Below, one piece after another: positions 35,822 through 45,080 of a stretch of DNA of 50,944 nucleotides. The DNA comes from UBA1756 sp045627805. GTDB lineage: Bacteria > Bacteroidota > Bacteroidia > Bacteroidales > WCHB1-69. The notes beneath the pieces were generated by a model, which made no database searches, had not been told where the DNA came from, and saw only the letters and a program-made list of their open reading frames with translations. Positions within the stretch are counted from its first letter, which is position 1. Each line of letters starts with the position of its first letter. The stretch covers positions 1 through 50,944 of the forward strand of contig JAZQOJ010000118.1 of NCBI GenBank assembly GCA_045627805.1, given 5' to 3'. The position numbers were made by a program, and so were the translations under genes.

Positions 35822-35829
35822 TAATTTTG
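35822..35829 (+). promoter_or_regulatory. -7 box (TAATTTTG) for dxr
   Basis: TAATTTTG begins 5 bases after the aroA stop and 74 bases before the dxr start; fits TAnnTTTG. The -33 region is only T-rich. Confidence 0.45.
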
Positions 35830-35902
35830 CATCTTTAATTTTAAAAGATACGAAAGCGTTAACCCATTGATTGCTAACGTGTTTCATATCAAAATAAATT
35901 CA

Positions 35903-37066
35903 ATGGAGAAAGAAAGAAAAAAGATTGCGATCCTGGGTTCCACCGGCTCGATTGGCACGCAGGCGCTGGAAGTTGCGAGCCAGTTCCCCGACCTGCTCCA
36001 GGTGGAGGTGCTCACGGCCCACTCGAACGCCGACCTGCTCATCCAGCAGGCGAAGGAATTCCAGCCCAACGTGGTGGTGATTGGCGACGAGAGCCGCTAC
36101 GAATACGTGAAGCAAGCGCTTTGGAATGATGATGTCAAAGTATATTGCGGCGCGAAAGCTTTGGAAGATGCCGTGACGATGGGCTGCGTGGACGTGGTTC
36201 TCTCCTCAATCGTGGGCGTTGCAGGACTGGCTCCGACCTTCAAGGCCATTGAGGCAGGCAAGCAGATCGCACTGGCCAACAAAGAGACGCTGGTGGTAGC
36301 GGGCGAGCTGATGACCCGCACGGCCTACGAGAACGGTGTCAACCTGTACCCCGTTGACTCGGAGCACTCCGCCATATTCCAGTCGCTGGCGGGCGATTTC
36401 CACAATCCCATTGAGAAAATCATCATCACCGCTTCCGGCGGGCCCTTCCGTGGGAAGAAGCGCGCCGAGCTCGTGTCGGTGACCAAGGAGCAGGCCCTGA
36501 AGCACCCCAACTGGACGATGGGTGCCAAAATCACCATTGACAGCGCGACCCTGATGAACAAGGGGCTGGAAGTGATTGAGGCGAAGTGGCTGTTCTCGGT
36601 TCCGCTCGAAAAAATCGACGTGGTGGTGCATCCGCAGTCCATCATACACTCGCTGGTACAGTTCGAGGACGGCTCGGTGAAAGCGCAGTTAGGGCTGCCC
36701 GATATGAAGCTGCCGATACAGTACGCCCTCACCTACCCCGACCGTATGCCGAACCATTTCCCGCGCCTCAGTCTGCCCGAAATCGGCAAGCTCACCTTCG
36801 AAGAGCCCGACAGGGACACCTTCCCGTGCCTTGACCTCGCTTTCGAGGCCTCGCGCCAGGGGGGCTGTATGCCCTGCGTGCTGAACGCGGCCAACGAAGC
36901 CGCCGTCGCGCTCTTCCTGCACGACAAAATCGGATTTTACGACATTCCCCGCATCATCGAGGAGTCGCTGGAGCGTGCGGCCTTCTGCCGGCCCACCTCG
37001 GTGGACGAGTACCTGCAAATCGACAAGGAGACGAAACTATTTATCAATCAGAATTTTAACAAATAA
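35903..37066 (+). CDS. dxr: 1-deoxy-D-xylulose 5-phosphate reductoisomerase
   Basis: Second enzyme of the MEP isoprenoid pathway, NADPH-dependent. The 387-residue protein starts with the Rossmann motif ILGSTGSIGTQALEV, then ALANKETLVVAGE, the metal and substrate motif PVDSEHSAIFQ, ITASGGPFRG, MGAKITIDSATLMNKGLEVI and LDLAFEASRQGG. ATG at 35903 is chosen since the twelve residues before it, from a TTG, do not resemble the family. It is followed by rseP after 15 bases, a conserved pairing in many bacteria. Confidence 0.96.
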   Translation: MEKERKKIAILGSTGSIGTQALEVASQFPDLLQVEVLTAHSNADLLIQQAKEFQPNVVVIGDESRYEYVKQALWNDDVKVYCGAKALEDAVTMGCVDVVLSSIVGVAGLAPTFKAIEAGKQIALANKETLVVAGELMTRTAYENGVNLYPVDSEHSAIFQSLAGDFHNPIEKIIITASGGPFRGKKRAELVSVTKEQALKHPNWTMGAKITIDSATLMNKGLEVIEAKWLFSVPLEKIDVVVHPQSIIHSLVQFEDGSVKAQLGLPDMKLPIQYALTYPDRMPNHFPRLSLPEIGKLTFEEPDRDTFPCLDLAFEASRQGGCMPCVLNAANEAAVALFLHDKIGFYDIPRIIEESLERAAFCRPTSVDEYLQIDKETKLFINQNFNK

Positions 37067-37081
37067 CAATAAACAAATCAA

Positions 37082-38488
37082 ATGGGCATTACTACACAAA
37101 TCATCGGACTCATCGTCAGCTTATCATTCCTCGTCATCACGCACGAGTTCGGGCATTTCTGCTTCGCCCGCCTGTTCAAGACCCGCGTGGAAAAGTTCTA
37201 CCTCTTCTTCAATCCCGGCATCTCACTGTTGCGAGCCAAGAAATACGACGGGAAGTGGCATTTCAGCTTCTTCTCAAGCCAGTCGCCGAAGGAATTCGAG
37301 GAGCATCCCGACAACACGGAATGGGGCATCGGCTGGCTGCCACTGGGCGGCTACTGCTCCATTGCGGGAATGGTGGACGAGACGACCAAGCCGGGCGAGC
37401 TCCCGGCTGAGCCGCAATCGTGGGAGTTCCGCACCAAGCCCGCCTGGCAACGGCTTTTCATCATTCTCGGAGGCGTGCTTGTCAACTTCGTGTCCGCGCT
37501 CATCCTCTATGTGGCCATCCTGTTCACTTGGGGCGAAGACTTCATCCCGATGAGCAATGCCGAATACGGAATGTACTTCTCAGAAGCGGCCACGGAAGCC
37601 GGCTTCCAGACTGGCGACAAAATCATTTCCGCCGACGGGCAGACCTTTGAACGCTTGGGCGACTTCACCACAATGGTGCTCATCGACGGCTGCCAGCGCG
37701 TAAAAGTGTTGCGCGGCACCGACAGCACTGAGTACACCGACACCGTGACCATTTATCTTGACAAGGAGTTCCCGCAGAAGGTCATCGGCTCCGAAAGAAG
37801 CGAGCAGTACGTTTGTCAGTTCAACGTGCCTTTCATCATCGACTCAGTTCTTGCCGACTCACCCGCCCAAAAGGCAGGACTGTGCAAGGGCGACCGTCTC
37901 ACTTCGCTGAATGACAGCACGATAATCGCATATTACGACTATTTCAAATTATTGAAAAGCCAGCCCAACAAGCAAGTGAAAATCACCTACCTGCGTGGAA
38001 GTCAGACCGACACTGCGCTGGTCACCCTGAACGAGAGTGGGATGATGGGAGTTGGCGTCGCACTTCCGGCTCAGCTTCTGGAACCGAAACACGTAGAATA
38101 CAACTTCTTCGAGTCCATTCCCACGGGCATTGCGAAAGGGTTCAGCACGCTGGGCGACTATGTGAAGCAGTTCAAGCTGGTCTTCACCAAGGAAGGAGCC
38201 ACGCAGCTGGGCGGCTTCGGCACTATCGGAAGCATTTTCCCAAAGACTTGGGACTGGCAGATATTCTGGAATATGACCGCATTTCTGGCTGTCATTCTGG
38301 CCTTTATGAACTTCCTGCCCATCCCTGCACTCGATGGCGGCTACATCCTGTTCATTCTGGTGGAAATGATCACTCGCAAAAAGCCGAGCGACAAGTTCAT
38401 CGGATATGCCAACACGATCGGATTCGTGCTGTTGCTGGCACTGCTCATTTACGCCAATGGGCTTGACATCTTGCGCGCGCTGAGATAA
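37082..38488 (+). CDS. rseP: Site-2 intramembrane zinc metalloprotease RseP
   Basis: Cleaves transmembrane substrates such as anti-sigma factors or signal-peptide remnants. The 468-residue protein has the zinc-binding HEFGH (H21, E22, H25) in the first membrane helix, the WLPLGGYCSIAGM motif, one PDZ domain clearly visible (about 250-330, SPAQKAGLCKGDRLTSLND) and a second weaker one before it, and the C-terminal NFLPIPALDGGYILF (LDG) zinc ligand motif followed by hydrophobic helices. In an operon with dxr; a long hairpin follows the stop. Confidence 0.94.
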   Translation: MGITTQIIGLIVSLSFLVITHEFGHFCFARLFKTRVEKFYLFFNPGISLLRAKKYDGKWHFSFFSSQSPKEFEEHPDNTEWGIGWLPLGGYCSIAGMVDETTKPGELPAEPQSWEFRTKPAWQRLFIILGGVLVNFVSALILYVAILFTWGEDFIPMSNAEYGMYFSEAATEAGFQTGDKIISADGQTFERLGDFTTMVLIDGCQRVKVLRGTDSTEYTDTVTIYLDKEFPQKVIGSERSEQYVCQFNVPFIIDSVLADSPAQKAGLCKGDRLTSLNDSTIIAYYDYFKLLKSQPNKQVKITYLRGSQTDTALVTLNESGMMGVGVALPAQLLEPKHVEYNFFESIPTGIAKGFSTLGDYVKQFKLVFTKEGATQLGGFGTIGSIFPKTWDWQIFWNMTAFLAVILAFMNFLPIPALDGGYILFILVEMITRKKPSDKFIGYANTIGFVLLLALLIYANGLDILRALR

Positions 38489-38518
38489 CGGCTTACAACT
38501 TAGAACTTAAATTCAGAG

Positions 38519-38559
38519 CAAAGTGGGAAATGGGTGCGGGACATCCACTTTCCACTTTG
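38519..38559 (+). terminator. Long hairpin after rseP
   Basis: CAAAGTGGGAAATGG (38519-38533) pairs with CCACTTTCCACTTTG (38545-38559) with one G-T wobble and one mismatch around an 11-base loop. There is no T tract after it, so it may be a stability hairpin rather than a factor-independent terminator. Confidence 0.5.
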
Positions 38560-38617
38560 TCAATTTAGAGCTTGCAACCTTGGGCAACTTCCCATAATGT
38601 TGTGAGAAGTTGAAAAC

Positions 38618-38641
38618 GGTTATGCGGTCAAACGGTTAATA
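38618..38641 (+). repeat. 8-base tandem array, short copy
   Basis: GGTTATGC, GGTCAAAC, GGTTAATA in phase, preceded by TTGAAAAC. The preceding bases (CATAATG...TTGTGAGAAGTTGAAA) also resemble the left end of the 15.85 kb element. Confidence 0.55.
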
Positions 38642-38700
38642 TCGGGACCTGCTTAAAAAAGCCAAATCCGCAAAACGGAAAGGGATAATTTTAAAAAAAA

Positions 38701-38724
38701 TTAGTAACTTTGCAAAGTTACTAA
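38701..38724. promoter_or_regulatory. 24-bp perfect palindrome containing a -7 box
   Basis: TTAGTAACTTTG is followed at once by its exact reverse complement. The left half contains TAACTTTG (38705-38712), 71 bases before the giant T9SS gene; the right half gives the same box on the other strand. It may be the promoter and an operator for a dimeric regulator. Confidence 0.6.
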
Positions 38725-38782
38725 AATAATTATTTCCCATTATATAATATTGATTATTAATAATTTAATAAATAATAATTTT

Positions 38783-41700
38783 ATGAAAACATCTATGATT
38801 TCAAAAATGAAGTACGCTTTGGCGATTTTTTGCTGTCTGCTGACACTCGGTGCGACAGCGCAAACCTGGGACCTGGTTCCCATTGAAGAGCTCTCCCCTA
38901 CCGACGTGTTTGTCATTGTTGATCTCTCAAGCGGACGTGCGATGAGCAACAGCAACGGAACGGGATCCGCTCCCTCAGCCGTTTCCATCACGCTTAGCGG
39001 CGACAACACGCAACTCGTTGGCGACGTGGCCGACAACCTGAAATGGAACATCAGCGGGAACGGCACCGACGGCTACGTTTTCTATCCGAACGGGAGCACA
39101 GGCAGCTGGCTCTACTGTACCTCTACCAACAACGGCGTGAGAGTGGGAACGAACGCCAACAAGCACTTCACCTGGCACAACCGCTGGCTTTACCACACCG
39201 CTACCAGCCGATATGTCGGCGTGTACGACAACAGCAACTGGCGCTGCTATTCGGACAGCACTGTCAACATAGGCAATACCGACACCCGCTTTTACCGCTA
39301 CACCGACAACGCAGCCGTCGCCCACCCGGTTTTCACTCCCGCGGGCGGAACCTATTATGCTCCCGTCAGCGTTTCGATGAGCTGCGAAACCGAAGGTGCC
39401 ACCATTCATTACACGACCGACGGCACGGAGCCGACCGCCGCATCGACGGCCTACAATGCGCCGATTGAGATTTCCACAACGACCACGCTGAAAGCCATCG
39501 CCATTTTGGGATCCGATGTGAGCAACGTGGCTTCAGCGACCTACAATTTTCCTGAAATCATTGACGCTGAAAACATTGCAATGCTCCGCAGTGTGGAAGC
39601 CGATGCCACCACGCTCTACCGCCTGACCGGAACCGCCATCGTGACATTCGCCAACAGCAGCCGCCACAACAAGTACATACAGGACGCCACAGGCGGCATC
39701 CTCATCGACGACCCGAACGGAATCATCAGCGAGCCCTACATTATGGGCGACGCTATGACGAACCTGATTGGAACCTTGCAAAACTACAATGGAATGCTTC
39801 AATTCGTGCCAGCAGTCAGTCCCGGCGCACCCGTCAGCCAGGGCAATGCGGTTGCGCCGACCACGCTCACCCTTGACGAGCTTCGCGAGAATTACGAAAC
39901 ATTTGAAGCACAATTAATTACGCTCGCTAACGTCATCATCAATCCCATCAATGGAGTGGACACTTTTGCCTACAACAAATATTACAACCTGAATGGCGAG
40001 GAGAATCCGAAGATGGGTGTCAAATACAACGATCTGGACCTGATTGGCGAGAGCATTCCTGTTTTAGCACAGGACATCACGGGCGTTTTGTACGATTACA
40101 ACGGAGTGTATGAAATTTTCCCGCGCAGCATTTCCGACCTGGAAAACGCCGCCACCGAATGCAGCACGACGCCTGTGCTGGGCAACTGCTCGGCCACGAT
40201 TGACGAACGAGATATGCTGTTCGCCAGCCAGATCGCCTCAACGGACGCGCAATGCACGATGCTCAGCTACGGTTTCGTGTACAGCGTCACCAATACCGAA
40301 CCTGAAATCAGCAGCAGCGAATGCACGGTTGTTGAGGTCGGCAACAGCATTGAGCCCGGCACCGACTTCTCGTACCGTCTGGCTGAGCTGGGCTTCAACA
40401 CCTATCACGTGCGCGCCTACGCCACCAACGAATTCGGCACAGGATATTCAAATACCACTGACATTCAGCAAGTTGAACCAGAAGAATATACAATCACTTT
40501 CGTGGTTGACGGTTACGAAGAAGCTGTGGCGACGGTCCATTTCCTCGAAGGTCAGGAGCCGCTTCTGCTGGAGCCGATTGATGGCTGCAAGGGGCTCGAA
40601 TTCGCTGGTTGGGCGCTGACTTCCTTTGATGGGACCTCCTCCACACATCCCGAATTCTTCTCCACCTTCACGCCGACTTCCGACACCACCTTCCACGCCG
40701 TTTTCGCCAGCAGACAGAATTTGGAGAACGACTATTTCATCATCAGCCGCGCCGACTTCGACACGGTGGCAGCGTACGGCACTCCAGACCAATGGACGGC
40801 GGTCAGCGAAATCAACGGCACCGTGATTTCCGGCTGGGCCGACCTTTTCACCAACGCGAATTGTATGCAAATGCGCAACTCCAGCCAGCCGCATCCTTAC
40901 AACGAGACTGCCGTTCCCGGACGCATTTCCGACATCATCATCTTCGGCGCCGAAAGCATCTCCACTCCCCGCCCCTGGACTCCCTACGTTTCCGAAAATC
41001 CTCTTAACGAGAACAATTTCACTACGGAAGGTGTCGCGCTTGAACCGCAAACGCTGGCCGCTTCCTCCGTTGCCGCCTGGTACGTGGACGCGATTGACGA
41101 TGCCAACTATTTCTACTTGTCGTTAGCCGGAGGCGCAAACTACGTTGACAGCATTCTCATCGGCTACCTGACCGGCGACATCCTCTATACCTGCATTCCC
41201 GTTGACACCGTCGTTTTAGACGAAACGCTCTGCGAAGGAATGACTTACGAGAACGACTACTTCCAAACCGACGTGGCTGGCACGCACACTTTCCTCGCCG
41301 AATCGGAAAACTACTGCTCGACCTACTATATTTTGAATCTTGAATTCGCAACGCCCGACACCATCGAGCACCACATCGACACTTGCGACTCGTACGTTTT
41401 GAACGGCATCGAATATACCGAATCGACAGAATTGCTGTTGGAGAATTACGACGACTTTATGAATCCGTGTCCCGTTTACGAAAAGTGGGACATTCAGATT
41501 CGCCAAACTTCACGCACGGAACTTGAAAACACCACCTGCGGAGCTTACGAATGGAACGGCATCACCTACACGGAATCAGGAATTTACGAACAGATCTTCC
41601 ATAATGCGGCGGGCTGCGACAGCGTAGTGACACTGAATCTGACCATTCTGCACGGGAATTTTGCCGAAAGCATTGAAAGCGTGTGCTTAGGCGAAGGTGA

Positions 41701-43528
41701 AACCTACGACTGGCACGGAGAGGCGCTCAGCGAATCGGGCGAATACTTCCATTTTGAAACGGGCGAAAACGGCTGCACCGACACCAGCGCCGTGTTGCTC
41801 ACCGTGAACCACCCCGACACCATCGTGTTCAACGCCACCATCTGCCAAGGCGAGATTTACAACGAAAACGGGTTCAACGAATCCACTGAAGGTCAATACG
41901 CTCAATATCTCACCAATGCCACAGATTGCGACAGCATCGTATATCTCAATCTGACCGTCAATCCCAACTACAACACAGAAATTGAAGATTCTGCCTGCAC
42001 CAGTTTCACCTGGCTCAATGAAATCTACACCGAATCAGGCATTTACGAGAGAACGCTGCAAAGCGAGACGGGCTGCGACAGCACCGTAACCCTGCACCTC
42101 ACCATCTTCAACGGCCAATATACATTGTACGAAATCGCGGAATGCGGTGAGGAATACCTCTGGGAAGTGAGCGGCGAAACCTACTCCCGCTCCGGCCTGT
42201 ACGAGGTATATCAGGAAAACGAGCACGGCTGTCAAGACACGCTGGCCCTGCAACTGACCCTGAACCGCCCCGCCACCTCGGAAATCCACGCACAAATCTG
42301 TGAGGGAGAGACCTACAATGCCAACGGATTCAACGAAAACGCCGCGGGCGATTACACCCTTCATTTGCAGACTATGGCCGGCTGCGACAGCACTGTAACC
42401 CTGCACCTCACCATCGGCACCGAAACCGTTAATAATATTGAGGCGACCATCTGCGAAGGAAATAGTTATTTGGAAAACGGATTCAACATCACGCTGCCGG
42501 AAGCTGGCGTTCACACCTACTCAAACGTCATTGAGAGACCTGGCACCTGCGACAGCATCGTGAACCTGACTCTTACCGTAAACCAGCCCGTTGAAACCGA
42601 ATTCAGTCAAACCAACTGTGAATCATTCACTTGGAACAACGAAACCTATACCGAAAGCGGCGACTTCACGCAGACCTTTACGGCGGAAAACGGCTGCGAC
42701 AGTGTGGTGACCTTGCACCTCACCATCAACCTGCCCGTTGAAACCGAATTCAGTCAAACCGACTGTGAATCATTCACTTGGAACAACGAAACCTATACCG
42801 AAAGCGGCGATTTCACGCAGACCTTTACGGCTGAAAACGGCTGCGACAGTGTGGTGACCTTGCATTTAACCATCAACCAATCGGTTGCAACATCCGACAG
42901 CATCGTCATTTGCGGAAGCGACCTGCCCTACACCTACAACGACACGGTTTTTGAAATCGGAACGCCGCAATTTTCGACTTACCACTTCCAATTTTTGACT
43001 CAAAACGGTTGCGACTCGATCGTGACGTTGTACTTGACCGTGACGACGATTGACACCGAGATTGAGTGGTACGGGACGCCCGAAGGCACCGATCGGCTGG
43101 AAGTTGTTCAAGAAAATGCTGAATACCAATGGATTAATTGCGACAGCAACGTTCTCATTCCGGGAGAGACTTCCTCTACCTTCACACCGGAAGTGAGAGG
43201 CAACTATGCCTGCGTGATCACCTATCAGGGTTGCGTTGACACGACCGACTGCGTGGAAGTCGAGCCCAGTGGAGTGGCAGAAAACGGAGTTCCGCTGATG
43301 CGCATTTACCCGAATCCGACGAAAGGCGTTTTCACTGTCTCCGCTCCGCAGCCGGGCAATGTTGAGATTGAAGTGTTCGACATTTACGGCAAGCTGGTGA
43401 GGAGCCAGCGAATGGAGGGCGAAAGCGTTAAAATAGACCTGACGGCGGCAGCACCGGGGATGTACCTGGTACGAATGACGCAGAACGGCAAAGCGCTCGA
43501 CAGCGAGAAAGTGCTGCTCACCCGATAG
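38783..43528 (+). CDS. Giant cysteine-repeat surface protein with T9SS sorting domain
   Basis: Predicted secreted or cell-surface protein of 1581 residues. Signal peptide 1-26 (cut in GATAQ). A lectin-like start region; a chitobiase C-terminal-like (CHB_HEX_C) domain at about 183-255 (HPVFTPAGGTYYAPVSV, HYTTDGTEPT); an OB-like/DUF5689-type region at about 260-440; an Fn3-like stretch; a beta-grasp repeat (YTITFVVDGYEE); an uncharacterised beta-rich region; then from about 815 to 1430 twelve repeats of roughly 40-50 residues of the form C-x-F-x-W-N-x-x-x-Y-T-E-S-G ... G-C-D-S-x-V-T-L-x-L-T, with a cysteine near each end. The last 75 residues (MRIYPNPTKGVFTV ... GMYLVRM) are a type A T9SS sorting domain. 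Function is probably adhesion; partner unknown. ATG at 38783 gives a clean signal peptide. Confidence 0.9.
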   Translation: MKTSMISKMKYALAIFCCLLTLGATAQTWDLVPIEELSPTDVFVIVDLSSGRAMSNSNGTGSAPSAVSITLSGDNTQLVGDVADNLKWNISGNGTDGYVFYPNGSTGSWLYCTSTNNGVRVGTNANKHFTWHNRWLYHTATSRYVGVYDNSNWRCYSDSTVNIGNTDTRFYRYTDNAAVAHPVFTPAGGTYYAPVSVSMSCETEGATIHYTTDGTEPTAASTAYNAPIEISTTTTLKAIAILGSDVSNVASATYNFPEIIDAENIAMLRSVEADATTLYRLTGTAIVTFANSSRHNKYIQDATGGILIDDPNGIISEPYIMGDAMTNLIGTLQNYNGMLQFVPAVSPGAPVSQGNAVAPTTLTLDELRENYETFEAQLITLANVIINPINGVDTFAYNKYYNLNGEENPKMGVKYNDLDLIGESIPVLAQDITGVLYDYNGVYEIFPRSISDLENAATECSTTPVLGNCSATIDERDMLFASQIASTDAQCTMLSYGFVYSVTNTEPEISSSECTVVEVGNSIEPGTDFSYRLAELGFNTYHVRAYATNEFGTGYSNTTDIQQVEPEEYTITFVVDGYEEAVATVHFLEGQEPLLLEPIDGCKGLEFAGWALTSFDGTSSTHPEFFSTFTPTSDTTFHAVFASRQNLENDYFIISRADFDTVAAYGTPDQWTAVSEINGTVISGWADLFTNANCMQMRNSSQPHPYNETAVPGRISDIIIFGAESISTPRPWTPYVSENPLNENNFTTEGVALEPQTLAASSVAAWYVDAIDDANYFYLSLAGGANYVDSILIGYLTGDILYTCIPVDTVVLDETLCEGMTYENDYFQTDVAGTHTFLAESENYCSTYYILNLEFATPDTIEHHIDTCDSYVLNGIEYTESTELLLENYDDFMNPCPVYEKWDIQIRQTSRTELENTTCGAYEWNGITYTESGIYEQIFHNAAGCDSVVTLNLTILHGNFAESIESVCLGEGETYDWHGEALSESGEYFHFETGENGCTDTSAVLLTVNHPDTIVFNATICQGEIYNENGFNESTEGQYAQYLTNATDCDSIVYLNLTVNPNYNTEIEDSACTSFTWLNEIYTESGIYERTLQSETGCDSTVTLHLTIFNGQYTLYEIAECGEEYLWEVSGETYSRSGLYEVYQENEHGCQDTLALQLTLNRPATSEIHAQICEGETYNANGFNENAAGDYTLHLQTMAGCDSTVTLHLTIGTETVNNIEATICEGNSYLENGFNITLPEAGVHTYSNVIERPGTCDSIVNLTLTVNQPVETEFSQTNCESFTWNNETYTESGDFTQTFTAENGCDSVVTLHLTINLPVETEFSQTDCESFTWNNETYTESGDFTQTFTAENGCDSVVTLHLTINQSVATSDSIVICGSDLPYTYNDTVFEIGTPQFSTYHFQFLTQNGCDSIVTLYLTVTTIDTEIEWYGTPEGTDRLEVVQENAEYQWINCDSNVLIPGETSSTFTPEVRGNYACVITYQGCVDTTDCVEVEPSGVAENGVPLMRIYPNPTKGVFTVSAPQPGNVEIEVFDIYGKLVRSQRMEGESVKIDLTAAAPGMYLVRMTQNGKALDSEKVLLTR
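42587..42880 (+). repeat. Recent in-frame 147-bp tandem duplication
   Basis: Units at 42587-42733 and 42734-42880 differ at only a handful of bases, mostly silent, and encode 49 residues each (repeats 10 and 11 of the giant protein); the residue changes are N to D near the start and L to Q at the end. Confidence 0.9.
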
Positions 43529-43542
43529 TCGGCACGCACATC

Positions 43543-43573
43543 AAAAAAAAGCACGCGGACGCGTGCTTTTTTT
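43543..43573. terminator. Bidirectional terminator
   Basis: A run of eight A, then GCACGC-GGAC-GCGTGC, then a run of seven T. It serves both the giant T9SS gene and the converging DUF2752 gene. Confidence 0.92.
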
Positions 43574-43623
43574 GTTTTTTCTGGCAACTTTCCGCCAAAT
43601 GCTCCACAATATCAAAGACAATA

Positions 43624-43923
43624 TCAGCAAAACAACATCAGGTTTTTAATTAAACAAGAAAAGAAAACAATCACTGAATCGGCTATCAGCACAACTTTCA
43701 TCGCTTTCGCCGATTTGCAGCGATATAGATAGAGAATCAAAAACAAACTGATGAGAAGAGGAATCAGCGGTGGATAATAAATGAAACTGCTTTTAACATC
43801 CCCCCTGAGAAGTGCTATGACCGCACGCTGCAAGCCACAAAACGGGCAATCGAAGCCGAACAGCTGCTTGTAAATGCACGGAAACATATTGTGAGCCCAC
43901 TTGTCAATAAATTCTTCCATCAT
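43624..43923 (-). CDS. DUF2752 membrane protein
   Basis: Small inner-membrane protein of 99 residues. The conserved CPFCGLQRAVIALLRGD segment (the family's C-P-x-C-G-x-x-R motif) follows a short N-terminal part, and two hydrophobic segments follow (YYPPLIPLLISLFLILYLY; VVLIADSVIVFFSCL). Function unknown. In Bacteroidota it is commonly found next to CCC-motif membrane proteins, as here. A terminator lies between the two, so they may be only partly co-transcribed. Confidence 0.85.
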   Translation of the reverse strand: MMEEFIDKWAHNMFPCIYKQLFGFDCPFCGLQRAVIALLRGDVKSSFIYYPPLIPLLISLFLILYLYRCKSAKAMKVVLIADSVIVFFSCLIKNLMLFC

Positions 43924-43931
43924 AAAAGCAA

Positions 43932-43961
43932 AAAGCGATATCCCTTTCAGAATATCGCTTT
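43932..43961 (-). terminator. Terminator after the CCC-motif-like gene
   Basis: AAAGCGATAT (43932-43941) pairs with ATATCGCTTT (43952-43961); on the minus strand the stem is followed by a T-rich run. It lies between the CCC-motif-like gene and DUF2752. Confidence 0.75.
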
Positions 43962-43978
43962 CAAATTGTTATCAGTTA

Positions 43979-44296
43979 TTACATTACATCTTCGATCAGA
44001 TCCATTATCCAGAGGATGCTTCCACCAGTAACGGCCATCATAATGATTCCGACCAAGGTATTGATTGCGCCCAGAACGATTCCAATAATGGACATCGTGC
44101 GGCCCGCATTCAGCATACCGACACCGCTATACATTTCCGGAGCCAGACGCACCTCCTTAATTCCCTTGTTCGCGAGTACCAGGCCTACGATACCCAATAC
44201 TAAGCCAACCATTAAACATCCTGTAACCAGAGATGCAATGCCTAAAACCAATGCTGCTACGCCAAAAGGGGCGGGATTCAAGTTCGTGTTTTCCAT
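43979..44296 (-). CDS. CCC-motif-family small membrane protein
   Basis: Protein of 105 residues with hydrophobic segments at about 10-40 (GVAALVLGIASLVTGCLMVG) and 65-95, separated by a conserved polar loop ANKGIKEVRLAPEMYSG and LNAGRTMSIIG. The loop and glycine-rich helices match the CCC-motif membrane proteins of Bacteroidota, though the cysteine cluster in the first helix is reduced here to one Cys. Function unknown. Located 42 bases after the Ser/Asp-tract lipoprotein. Confidence 0.75.
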   Translation of the reverse strand: MENTNLNPAPFGVAALVLGIASLVTGCLMVGLVLGIVGLVLANKGIKEVRLAPEMYSGVGMLNAGRTMSIIGIVLGAINTLVGIIMMAVTGGSILWIMDLIEDVM

Positions 44297-44338
44297 AATA
44301 ATAATTTTTGGGTTAATAATAAATTGATAAATGTGTTT

Positions 44339-45028
44339 TTAATCATCTAACGCATCGTACAAGTCCTTGTACGCGTCCAGCGTTTTGGATGCGGCTTTCA
44401 CTGCCTTGTTGTAACTGTCAACCGCCTTGTCGAGTTCCTCATCGTAATCAACATCGTCGTCGTCGTCATCATCTGAACTGGAGCTGCTACTGGAACTGCT
44501 ACTGCCGCTGGCGGAATACACTTGCGACAATTCCATCTTTTTAAGGGAAATGCCTTGAATTTTGTTATACTTCTCCAATGCTTCCTTGTAAGGGATGCCT
44601 CTGTTCCAAAGAGGTTTCACCATCATATCCTCCGTTTTGGTTTCTTCCGACGGAAGAACGCTTTCCACCACGCTCCAATCCGGATCCACATCGTAGTCGA
44701 TGACTGCGCCGTTGGCATCAAGGAATTCAACACTCAGATTGCCCATTGACGGCTTGTAATATCTGCTCGCATTCTCATCCGTGTCGGGCACCTCACTCCA
44801 CTTACCGGCGTTCTGAACGGGAATGATGGCATTGATCGCCCAACCGTCGTCGGAAACCTTTACCAGCAAGATTTTGACCTCCCCGCTGACATTCAGCAGG
44901 TCGCTATGCACTCCGGATTTTTTCACACTGGAAGCCGCAATGGTCTTGTTTTGTTCTTCACCCTTGTTGCCGCCGCAAGCGGAAAAAAGGAAGCACGCTA
45001 CAACAGCGATAAATAAAAACTTTTTCAT
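44339..45028 (-). CDS. Lipoprotein with Ser and Asp homopolymer tracts
   Basis: Protein of 229 residues with a lipobox (LFSAC, lipidated C18) and then GGNKGEEQNK. The body (30-165) is a beta-rich domain (VSGEVKILLVKVSDDGWAIN, LSVEFLDANGAVIDYD) that I do not recognise. Near the C-terminus is a run of ten serines then seven aspartates, followed by an amphipathic helix with Ala, Lys and Asp (LDKAVDSYNKAVKAASKTLD). ATG at 45028 is chosen because it gives the signal peptide; the longer frame adds 39 unrelated residues. Function unknown. Confidence 0.82.
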   Translation of the reverse strand: MKKFLFIAVVACFLFSACGGNKGEEQNKTIAASSVKKSGVHSDLLNVSGEVKILLVKVSDDGWAINAIIPVQNAGKWSEVPDTDENASRYYKPSMGNLSVEFLDANGAVIDYDVDPDWSVVESVLPSEETKTEDMMVKPLWNRGIPYKEALEKYNKIQGISLKKMELSQVYSASGSSSSSSSSSSDDDDDDDVDYDEELDKAVDSYNKAVKAASKTLDAYKDLYDALDD

Positions 45029-45080
45029 AATTTTGATTTTTTGGTTAATAATATAATGTAATAAAGAAAGTAATTCGCTC

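Noticed and set aside
38701..38724. Invertible promoter flanked by recombination sites
   Set aside because: The palindrome is a single site with no partner inverted repeat at a distance and no recombinase in the window.
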